Assembly: GCA_937889015.1 (NCBI GenBank)
Contig: CALARR010000092.1
Span: forward strand, 1-7,364
Direction: 5' to 3'
Source: an uncultured Planctomycetales bacterium
GTDB lineage: Bacteria; Planctomycetota; Planctomycetia; Pirellulales; Thermoguttaceae
Length of the DNA stretch: 7,364 nt
A model generated the notes under the pieces. The model did no database searches. It was not told the origin of the DNA and was given only the letters and a program-made list of their open reading frames with translations. Below, piece by piece: positions 1 through 5,939 of this stretch. Made by a program: the position numbers and the translations under genes. Within the stretch, counting starts at the first letter, position 1; every line of letters begins with the position of its first letter.

Positions 1-328
1 GGACCGCCTGATCGACAAAGGCGCGCAGTTCGGCGGCCGTGTGCGGGTCGAGTCGCTCGCCCGCATCCAGCCATAGCACCCAGTCGCCGGAAACCTGCTT
101 CAAACACTGGTTTCGCGCGACAGCGAAGCTGTCCTCCCATGTGCCGCGGAACACCTTCGCGCCCATCCGCTCGGCGATCTGAGGGCCGTCGTCACTGGAG
201 CCCGTGTCCAGAATCACGATCTCGTCGGCTATCTCGCGCACGCTTTCCAGCGAGGCGGCGACGACTGGGGCTTCGTCGCGCATAATCATCGCGACGCTCA
301 GGCGACGTTGAGGAATGCTGTTGGGCAT
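1..328 (-). CDS. Family 2 glycosyltransferase, N-terminal part (runs off left edge)
   Basis: The visible 109 residues are the start of a GT-A fold, family 2 glycosyltransferase, which would move a sugar from a nucleotide-sugar donor to a cell-surface or protein acceptor in the cytoplasm. Motifs seen: an opening beta strand LSVAMIMRDEA (residues 10-20), the donor-binding strand and loop IVILDTGSSDDG (37-48), the W64-D66-F68 and ARN (71-73) segment typical of the WaaE/SunS-like subgroup, and GDWVLWLDAGE (81-91) where the metal-binding DxD-type motif lies. That motif reads DAGE rather than the commoner DADE. ATG at 328 is the first start after an in-frame stop at 374-376 and has an AAGGA ribosome site (336-340) seven bases upstream. 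It lies downstream of the GH115-like gene on the same strand after a 156-base gap, so co-transcription is possible but unproven. In planctomycetes such domains are often followed by TPR repeats; that part is outside the window. The acceptor is unknown. Confidence 0.85.
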   Translation of the reverse strand, partial: MPNSIPQRRLSVAMIMRDEAPVVAASLESVREIADEIVILDTGSSDDGPQIAERMGAKVFRGTWEDSFAVARNQCLKQVSGDWVLWLDAGERLDPHTAAELRAFVDQAV

Positions 329-335
329 GGGGCCA

Positions 336-340
336 TCCTT
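336..340 (-). promoter_or_regulatory. Ribosome binding site of the glycosyltransferase gene
   Basis: AAGGA on the minus strand, seven bases before the ATG at 328. It supports that ATG, the first start codon after the in-frame stop at 374-376. Confidence 0.55.
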
Positions 341-484
341 GGCACGGCAGTTGTAGGGTACGGCGATCGGACGTTACGCAACGCCGGGGCGGGAGTTTAG
401 CTACTCTCGTTGCTGGGAAGAAGGCCAGTTCCCCACCAGGCTGCTTGCACGCCCCCGCCGTCGCCCCACGCGACAGACACACGT

Positions 485-3400
485 CTATCGTTCATAGGCC
501 CCGATCGCGTCCAATCGCACCCAAGAATGGGGCTTCTGGGAAGCATGGGTAATGCGAAGCGACGCGGTCTTCCCAACGCCTTGGCCCAACGGCAGCCCCT
601 TCCTGACGATCGTCTGGATGGCGTCATCTTGCACGCTCACGTCGCAGGTCTGCTGCTGCGGATCGACCGTGAGCTTCAGATTGTACCACCGGTTGGCCTC
701 GTAAGACGCCACGTCACAGGGCTTCACGCCGGCGGCTTGGGCTCCAATCTGACCGCCGGAAACAACCAACTCCAATCCGGCCTGTCCCTGGTCGTCCAGC
801 AGGGCCAGTCTGCTGTCGGCGTCGGTCTGGCCCAGTTGTAGACGCAGATCCATGACCCAAGGGCCTTGGACTGGCCGACGCAGGGGAATCTCCGCCAGGG
901 CCGGATTGCGACCGGTGGGGGTAGACGCCAGCTCCAGACTTTTCAGACCCAAGGGACGGTACCGGGGGACCGTGGCCAAATCAAAGGAGGTGGCCCGCAT
1001 CTGCCCTTCGTAGTCCGGGTTGGCGACCACCGAGACGCGCGCTTGGCCGTCGGCGATCCGCCAGCCTGGCGGTGCCTGGCCGATCGTGGCCTGATGAAAG
1101 TTCTCGTACAGCAGCAGCTTGGGCTGCACAAAGACGATGTAGGGCATGCCGCGCTTGCCGCTGCTGGGCTGCTTGCCTAGGCGCACCTCTCCGGCCGGAA
1201 ATTCCTTGGACCAGAACTCGAAGCGCGTGATGGCCTGCGGTGGTCGGTTCTGGTACCGATAGGGCCAACCCCAGTGGCCCACCTCCATGCTCTCGCCGGT
1301 CGGCTCGAAACCCTGCTCCGGCAGCCACGCCATGTCGCGGCCTTCTTGCTTGGCCACATACACTCGTGCCTGGCCCTGCAACCTGAAGCGATACTCCAGT
1401 CCATAGTCGGGCACCGGCAATTTCCACTTGTTGTAGGTCGACTTGACGCCGCCGATCTGAAATACATCGCGCAGTGGGAAGGAAAGAATGCTTTCCGGCG
1501 CACCGTTGTACATCGAGCCGTTGAGCCGTTCGGCCTGGCTGCCGTAGACGGCGTCGCCTACGGCGGCCGGATCGTGCGTCACCACATTACCCAGGTAGGG
1601 ATGACGCTGCGGTTCGATATCGGTCACGAAACTCATCGCGTCGACTTCCAGACGCAGCCGGGCCTTCTGGTAGAGGTTGTACATCAGGTACACGTCCTCG
1701 TTGGTGCCGCTGCGGTACCAGTAGCGCCACCTCTCGCCGGCGCAGTTGTTCTGGAAGGCCGCGTACAGTTCCTCGACCAGCGGCCGCGCGTCGAGCAGGG
1801 CGGCCAGGGCGCCGGCTCGATCGCCTTCCTTCAGCCGCTCGATCGTGTCGTTGACCGCAATGGAGATCTTATAGATCCCGCGCACCTGGCGAATCGCGTC
1901 GATGAACTCGTAGTCGAAGAAGTACTTGCGCTGGTCGGGAATCGACGGCCGCAGGGCGATGGCGTGCTGAAGCACCTCGCCCAGGTCGCGGATGCCCTGC
2001 TCGTACATGTCGCGGCGGTACTGGTAGTTGAGCACAAAGCCGTCGCGCGTGCCCGTGTCGATATTCTGCAGGTTGCCGATCACCGTGAACAGCGGCTCCA
2101 TCACCTTGTAGTAGCTGGGGATCTTCTTGAACCCGTCGTCCTTGATGCCGTGAGGATACTTCTCGTAATACTCGTCATAGAGCGCCAGGACCCGCTCCGC
2201 CACCTCCGGACCAAACTCGTCCCGGCAGTAGCGCAACTGGTACTCGCGCGCATCGAAGCTGGGATAGTTCCACAGCATTTCCGCGATGCCGCGAATCTCG
2301 ATCTGCTGGTGGCGCAGCTCGTTCATGGCCAGCAGCATGTGCTGCGTGTCGCCGCGCTGATACATGGCGTCCATGTTCACTTTGATGTACTGCTCGACGG
2401 GCGTGCATTTGGCAATCTGCGGGCCGCCGCCGAAGTACTGCGTGTGGAAGTACTGCCCGTACTTGCGCCGCGGATCGCGCGGCTCGGTCCAGAACTTCTT
2501 GGAGTAGGACATGCCATTCATGCCCGCGTCCGAAAAACCGGTGGTCACGCCCTCGGGCACCTGGATCCATCCCGCGTCATAGTTCTTGCCCATCTCCGCG
2601 TAGAGCGTGGTCATCATTTCCAGGTCGGGATTGGGATCGAGCTGGCGCACCAGTTTCGCCTGGTCGGCCAAGGCGCGACTGATGATTTCCGCGCGCTGTT
2701 GCGGAGTGCCGCCGTCGGGCAGGGTGACTTCTTCGTAGGGCGCGTCGGCCCAGCCGCGGAGGTTGATTTCCCACACCACTTGCGGCGAAAACTCGGCCCA
2801 GCGCTTGATATAGGCCGCCCAGAACTCGCGAAAGGCCTCCGGATGCTTCACATAGGAGAAGATCTCGGGCTTGCCGGCCGGGTTGTGCTGGGCCCAATAG
2901 GCGTCCCAGAAGCCCGTGTCCGCCCCCACTCCTTCCATCTGATGCTGCGTGATGAACAACCCCCGATCGACCACCGCCTGCAGCCGCTCGCGGTCGGGCT
3001 GCCAGTCGATGTCGATGAAGTACCAAGTGAACATGTTCATCTTCAGACGCAAAGCCGCTTCGCACAGACGCTCGATCACCTCGTGGTGGATGGCGAACAT
3101 GTAGCGCGAATAGCGCGCCCGCTGCACTAGCCCCGACTGCATCCATTCCATGAATTGCGGATGATCGTTCAGCGTCCAGCCGCGATACTTCCAGGTCGGC
3201 TCCTGGCTGGGACCGAAATCAATGCTCGCATCGAAGCTCAGTTCCCCCCGGTTGGCCGGCTCATGATCGGCCCAGAACCAGAACGGATCGACTCCCAGGT
3301 GCAGTCGCTCGAACTCGTACACGCCAAAAATGGCGCCGCGTACGTTGCTGCCGGCGATGGCCAGGACCTGGTCCTTGCCGCCGACGCTGTTCAAGACACG

Positions 3401-3790
3401 CCATTTGTACGTTTCCCACTTGCCCGCCAGGTCGTCCACCGGCATGCCCACCGAGGCCAGCAGGGCCTTGCCTTCGGGACAATCGGCTGAGCCCAACACC
3501 ACGCAGCGGCCCCATGAGTCGGCCAGCGAGTGCACGATGTTGGGCGTGATGCCCGTGATCTTGGTCACGTCGCGCTGCAAGTCCTTGGCCGCCGCCATCA
3601 GCCCCTTGTGTTCACTCTGGGCCAGTACGATGTAGGCCGGCTCCAGATCGCGGAGCAGGTCGAAACGGTCCGCGGCGCGCGGCGTCTCGCCGCCAGCCGG
3701 CGGTGTGGGCTCCGCCGCCGCGCAGAGAGTCATCGCCAACAGCCCAATGCCCGTCAGGAAGGACGCAGCGCGGAAAGGTCGTGCGATCAT
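485..3790 (-). CDS. Secreted GH115-like glycoside hydrolase with C-terminal beta-sandwich
   Basis: The 1101-residue protein resembles family GH115, whose characterised members are xylan alpha-1,2-(4-O-methyl)glucuronidases. A signal peptide is clear: basic start, hydrophobic stretch at 10-25 and an AAA/E cleavage site near 26, so it should act outside the cytoplasmic membrane. Residues about 40-190 form the N-terminal domain, ending in IFGVYEFERLHLGVDPFWFW (154-173), very like the GH115 segment before the catalytic domain. The central domain (about 198-540) has KYRGWTLND (201-209), ITQHQMEG (280-287), NLRGWAD (343-349), LYAEM (396-400) and YGQYFHTQYFGGGP (444-457), all aligning by eye with GH115 motifs. 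R345, D349 and E399 look like counterparts of conserved active-site residues; the assignment is mine and untested. Other motifs have drifted, so substrate is uncertain. A helical middle (about 590-720) and a beta domain follow, and residues about 893-1101 look like a LamG/concanavalin-type sandwich. An upstream ATG at 3916 is open but gives no signal peptide at the terminus; 3790 has GGAGG five bases upstream. Confidence 0.78.
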   Translation of the reverse strand: MIARPFRAASFLTGIGLLAMTLCAAAEPTPPAGGETPRAADRFDLLRDLEPAYIVLAQSEHKGLMAAAKDLQRDVTKITGITPNIVHSLADSWGRCVVLGSADCPEGKALLASVGMPVDDLAGKWETYKWRVLNSVGGKDQVLAIAGSNVRGAIFGVYEFERLHLGVDPFWFWADHEPANRGELSFDASIDFGPSQEPTWKYRGWTLNDHPQFMEWMQSGLVQRARYSRYMFAIHHEVIERLCEAALRLKMNMFTWYFIDIDWQPDRERLQAVVDRGLFITQHQMEGVGADTGFWDAYWAQHNPAGKPEIFSYVKHPEAFREFWAAYIKRWAEFSPQVVWEINLRGWADAPYEEVTLPDGGTPQQRAEIISRALADQAKLVRQLDPNPDLEMMTTLYAEMGKNYDAGWIQVPEGVTTGFSDAGMNGMSYSKKFWTEPRDPRRKYGQYFHTQYFGGGPQIAKCTPVEQYIKVNMDAMYQRGDTQHMLLAMNELRHQQIEIRGIAEMLWNYPSFDAREYQLRYCRDEFGPEVAERVLALYDEYYEKYPHGIKDDGFKKIPSYYKVMEPLFTVIGNLQNIDTGTRDGFVLNYQYRRDMYEQGIRDLGEVLQHAIALRPSIPDQRKYFFDYEFIDAIRQVRGIYKISIAVNDTIERLKEGDRAGALAALLDARPLVEELYAAFQNNCAGERWRYWYRSGTNEDVYLMYNLYQKARLRLEVDAMSFVTDIEPQRHPYLGNVVTHDPAAVGDAVYGSQAERLNGSMYNGAPESILSFPLRDVFQIGGVKSTYNKWKLPVPDYGLEYRFRLQGQARVYVAKQEGRDMAWLPEQGFEPTGESMEVGHWGWPYRYQNRPPQAITRFEFWSKEFPAGEVRLGKQPSSGKRGMPYIVFVQPKLLLYENFHQATIGQAPPGWRIADGQARVSVVANPDYEGQMRATSFDLATVPRYRPLGLKSLELASTPTGRNPALAEIPLRRPVQGPWVMDLRLQLGQTDADSRLALLDDQGQAGLELVVSGGQIGAQAAGVKPCDVASYEANRWYNLKLTVDPQQQTCDVSVQDDAIQTIVRKGLPLGQGVGKTASLRITHASQKPHSWVRLDAIGAYER

Positions 3791-3795
3791 GGTGG

Positions 3796-3800
3796 CCTCC
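3796..3800 (-). promoter_or_regulatory. Ribosome binding site deciding the GH115-like start
   Basis: A GGAGG Shine-Dalgarno sequence on the minus strand ends five bases before the ATG at 3790. It decides between this start, which puts a signal peptide at the N-terminus, and the in-frame ATG 126 bases upstream (3916), which would bury the signal peptide behind 42 arginine- and serine-rich residues. Confidence 0.7.
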
Positions 3801-3961
3801 GGTGGTGTGCGAACAATGGGGTCTCGTTCCGCGCTGGATGCGCGGAGGCGGGACGACCGGTCCTGGCGGGATACTCGACTATGGCGTGCCGGCCCTGCCG
3901 TGGACAATAGATGCACCGCCGGGTTTTTGCACGATTCGACTACGACGGAGAGCCCTGACTC

Positions 3962-3976
3962 GCCGCCGTCGGCGGC
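3962..3976. repeat. GC-only hairpin in the divergent intergenic region
   Basis: A perfect six-base stem (GCCGCC / GGCGGC) with a GTC loop. It lacks a following T run on either strand, so it is not a standard intrinsic terminator. In GC-rich DNA such a short stem may be chance. Confidence 0.3.
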
Positions 3977-4193
3977 TTCACGTCGCCTGGCCTGCGCTTC
4001 GTAGGTCGTCGATCATGCTCGATCACGAGTCGCCGGTGGTCAATCCGTCGCGGGCCATTTGGAGTGAGAGTTCTGCCGAAGACGTTCGCGGTTCGAACCT
4101 TTGATCTCTGCCCTTCCTCCCGAACCCCAGCCGGCACAAACGCCTCCATTCAGTTAGGAATGGACAAGGACCCTTGCAGGCCCCGTCCAAAGT

Positions 4194-4219
4194 AGGGTAA
4201 AAGACATTTTGCCTACCCT
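4194..4219. repeat. Interrupted inverted repeat upstream of phoH
   Basis: AGGGTA (4194-4199) and TACCCT (4214-4219) are perfect inverted copies, and the AAA/TTTT stretches inside can extend the stem with a three-base GCC bulge. It sits 109-134 bases before the phoH ATG and overlaps a weak -10 candidate (TAAAAG, 4198-4203), so an operator or leader hairpin is conceivable. The arms are short and the role is inference. Confidence 0.35.
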
Positions 4220-4317
4220 TCGCCACCGAAAAACTCGTCTTGTAGCCTCCTCGCCAGAAGGCGATACTTCACCTGGATGACACAACGATCCGGCGGCCTG
4301 ACACGCCACGACCCCCC

Positions 4318-4321
4318 GGAG
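4318..4321 (+). promoter_or_regulatory. Ribosome binding site deciding the phoH start
   Basis: GGAG six bases before the ATG at 4328. The alternative in-frame ATG at 4277 has only a poorly spaced AAGG about fifteen bases away, and its extra 17 residues (basic, proline-containing) precede the PIN domain without matching it. Confidence 0.6.
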
Positions 4322-4327
4322 CATCTG

Positions 4328-5665
4328 ATGGCCCGCACCGCAGCTTCTCGCCTCCCCAAGCTCTTCGTTCTCGATACCAACGTCATCCTCCACGACTCGG
4401 GCTGTATCCGCAATTTTGAGGAAAACGACATCGCGATCCCGATCACGGTGATCGAGGAGTTGGACCGCTTCAAAAAGGGCAACGACGAAGTCAACTTCCA
4501 CGCCCGAACCTTCTTGCGCCGCCTGGACGAAATCACGGGCGATATTCTCGTCGGCGCACCCCTGGGCGAGGGACTCGGGGCGATCCGCGTGGTGCTGGCC
4601 AGCGAGTTTGATGAGGCGCTGCACACGGCCTTCTTCCAGGACTCGGCCGACCATCGCATCTTGAACACCGCCTTGACGTTGCAGAATCGCGAGCCGGGCT
4701 ATCGGGTGATCCTGGTGTCCAAGGACACCAACCTCCGCATGAAGGCTAAGTCTCTCGGTGTGACGGCCCAAGACTACATCAGCGACAAGGTCGAGAGCTT
4801 CGAAAAGCTCTACGCCGGCAAACGTGTGTTTCAGGATATGCCCAGCGAATTGATCGACGCCTTCTATGCCAATGGCGGTCTGGTCCCTTGCTCCATGCTG
4901 GACTTTGTGCCCCGGCCCGTGGCCAACGAGAACTTCGTGCTCCGCAACGGGTCCAAGTCGGTCCTGGCATGCTATCGAGCCCACGATCAGAGCTTCGCAC
5001 GCATCGACAAACTGTCGGCCTACGGCATCAAGCCGCGCAACGCCGAGCAGTCGTTTGCCATGCGCGCCTTACTGAATCAAGACGTAAGCCTGGTTTCGCT
5101 GGTGGGCAAGGCCGGGACCGGCAAGACCCTCTTGGCCCTGGCGGCCGCCTTGGAATCGCGATCCACCTATCGCCAGATCCTGCTGGCACGGCCCGTCGTG
5201 CCGTTGAGCAACCGGGACATCGGCTACCTGCCGGGCGATATCTCGGCCAAACTCGATCCCTACATGCAGCCTCTGTACGACAACCTGGCTGTGATTCGTC
5301 ACCAGTACGACGAGCGCGATCCGGCCGCACACCGGATTCAGGAGATGCTGCAGGCAGAGAAACTGGTGATTACCCCCCTGGCCTACATCCGTGGCCGCAG
5401 CCTGCAACGCGTGTTCTTAATTGTAGATGAGGCGCAAAACCTCACTCCACATGAGGTTAAGACGATCATTACCCGTGCGGGCGAAGGCACCAAGATCGTC
5501 TTCACCGGCGATATCCAGCAGATCGACCACCCGTACCTCGATTCGCTCTCCAACGGCCTCAGTTACCTCATCAATCGAATGGTGGGGCAATCCATCTACG
5601 CCCATGTGACCCTCGAGAAGGGTGAACGATCACCGTTGGCCGACTTGGCCAGCGATCTGCTGTAG
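4328..5665 (+). CDS. phoH2: PIN-PhoH fusion protein (PhoH2/YlaK type), ATPase and predicted ribonuclease
   Basis: This 445-residue protein joins an N-terminal PIN nuclease domain to a C-terminal PhoH P-loop ATPase, the PhoH2 arrangement. Characterised actinobacterial PhoH2 proteins unwind and cleave RNA using ATP; the same cytoplasmic role is inferred here. The PIN domain (about 11-150) keeps the acidic residues expected for metal-dependent cleavage: D16 in FVLDTNVIL, E44/E45 in VIEELD, D105/D108 in DSADHR and D133 in SKDTNLR. The ATPase (about 235-445) shows Walker A GKAGTGKT (260-267), a PLSNRDIGYLPGD segment (292-304) characteristic of PhoH, Walker B FLIVDEAQN with D367 and E368 (363-371), and a TGD sensor (393-395). 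Length and all motifs are normal, so the gene is intact. It is divergent from the GH115-like gene and followed by a 274-base gap, so it is probably transcribed alone. No small antitoxin-like gene (PhoAT type) is visible immediately upstream. Confidence 0.95.
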   Translation: MARTAASRLPKLFVLDTNVILHDSGCIRNFEENDIAIPITVIEELDRFKKGNDEVNFHARTFLRRLDEITGDILVGAPLGEGLGAIRVVLASEFDEALHTAFFQDSADHRILNTALTLQNREPGYRVILVSKDTNLRMKAKSLGVTAQDYISDKVESFEKLYAGKRVFQDMPSELIDAFYANGGLVPCSMLDFVPRPVANENFVLRNGSKSVLACYRAHDQSFARIDKLSAYGIKPRNAEQSFAMRALLNQDVSLVSLVGKAGTGKTLLALAAALESRSTYRQILLARPVVPLSNRDIGYLPGDISAKLDPYMQPLYDNLAVIRHQYDERDPAAHRIQEMLQAEKLVITPLAYIRGRSLQRVFLIVDEAQNLTPHEVKTIITRAGEGTKIVFTGDIQQIDHPYLDSLSNGLSYLINRMVGQSIYAHVTLEKGERSPLADLASDLL

Positions 5666-5714
5666 CGTTGGCTTCCCCTAGCAACCCCCTCGCCGAAGGA
5701 GTGCCCAGCCTAGT

Positions 5715-5750
5715 ACTATTGCAACCCGCATGAGGGCAACAAATAATAGT
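5715..5750. repeat. AT-rich inverted repeat after phoH
   Basis: ACTATT (5715-5720) and AATAGT (5745-5750) are perfect inverted copies; inside them TTGC/GCAA (5719-5722 / 5736-5739) and CCC/GGG (5725-5727 / 5734-5736) offer alternative inner pairings. It starts 50 bases after the phoH stop. There is no T run afterwards, so it is not a clear intrinsic terminator, but it could protect the phoH 3' end or act as an operator for the next gene. Confidence 0.4.
5719..5747 (+). promoter_or_regulatory. Candidate sigma-70-type promoter for the J-like membrane protein gene
   Basis: TTGCAA (5719-5724) matches four of six bases of the -35 consensus and AATAAT (5742-5747) five of six of the -10, with an ideal 17-base spacer. 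This is the most AT-rich patch in the phoH downstream gap. It would give a 5' leader of roughly 185 bases before the TTG at 5940. It overlaps the inverted repeat at 5715-5750, which would suit a repressor site. This is sequence matching only. Confidence 0.3.
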
Positions 5751-5846
5751 CTCTGGCGCGCGAAGGAAAGACAGCGGGCTGTTCGGTAGGGCCTAAGTGC
5801 AGCCTGCCCGGGTGGGTGGGGGCGATCCGGCCGGCTGGCGGCTGTC

Positions 5847-5881
5847 GTGTGCCCTGACCGATCTTGGGGCTTCGGGCACGC
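5847..5881. repeat. Inverted repeat in the leader of the J-like membrane protein gene
   Basis: GTGTGCCC (5847-5854) and GGGCACGC (5874-5881) pair over eight positions, one a G-T wobble, around a 19-base loop. It lies about 60 bases before the TTG start and would be in the transcript leader if the promoter at 5719-5747 is real. No T run follows, so it is not a typical terminator. Confidence 0.3.
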
Positions 5882-5927
5882 AGGAGCGGTTCCTGACGCG
5901 TGATTCTCCAAGGTCTTTCTCTGCTCT

Positions 5928-5931
5928 GGAG
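5928..5931 (+). promoter_or_regulatory. Ribosome binding site supporting a TTG start
   Basis: GGAG eight bases before the TTG at 5940. An in-frame TGA at 5901-5903 closes the frame upstream and no ATG, GTG or other TTG lies between, so this TTG is the first possible start. Confidence 0.65.
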
Positions 5932-5939
5932 CGACTTCT

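Larger units (their letters stand above)
3791..4327. other. Divergent intergenic region between GH115-like gene and phoH
   Basis: About 537 bases with no gene I can support; the short open frames here have arginine-rich, low-complexity translations and no family motifs. It should hold the promoters of both flanking genes. Weak candidates only: for the minus gene, TTGTCC (3902-3907) and CATAGT (3878-3883) with an 18-base spacer; for phoH, TTGCAG (4174-4179) and TAAAAG (4198-4203), also 18 bases apart. Structure seen: a GC hairpin GCCGCC-GTC-GGCGGC (3962-3976), a palindrome GGTTCGAACC (4090-4099) and an interrupted dyad AGGGTA/TACCCT (4194-4219). The 4150-4250 part is noticeably richer in A and T than the flanking genes, as expected for a promoter zone. 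Confidence 0.6.

Noticed and set aside
361..386. Interrupted stem CGGCG/CGCCG between the glycosyltransferase and the GH115-like gene, considered as a terminator.
   Set aside because: The stem is only five pairs with a 16-base interior and no T run follows on the minus strand.
1274..3130. A 618-codon open frame on the plus strand, antisense to the GH115-like gene.
   Set aside because: It lies wholly opposite a gene with a signal peptide, clear family motifs and a good ribosome site. Its translation is rich in valine, histidine, leucine and arginine with no recognisable motif, as expected for the antisense reading of GC-rich codons.
3791..3916. N-terminal extension of the GH115-like protein from an ATG at 3916.
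   Set aside because: It would add 42 arginine- and serine-rich residues before a typical signal peptide, while the ATG at 3790 has GGAGG at the right distance.
4090..4099. GGTTCGAACC, resembling a tRNA T-loop.
   Set aside because: The flanks do not form a five-base T stem on either strand, and no acceptor, D or anticodon arm can be built around it. It is a short palindrome only.
4154..4984. A 276-codon minus-strand frame across the start of phoH.
   Set aside because: It is antisense to the conserved PIN domain and has no motif of its own; the plus-strand reading has unmistakable family residues.
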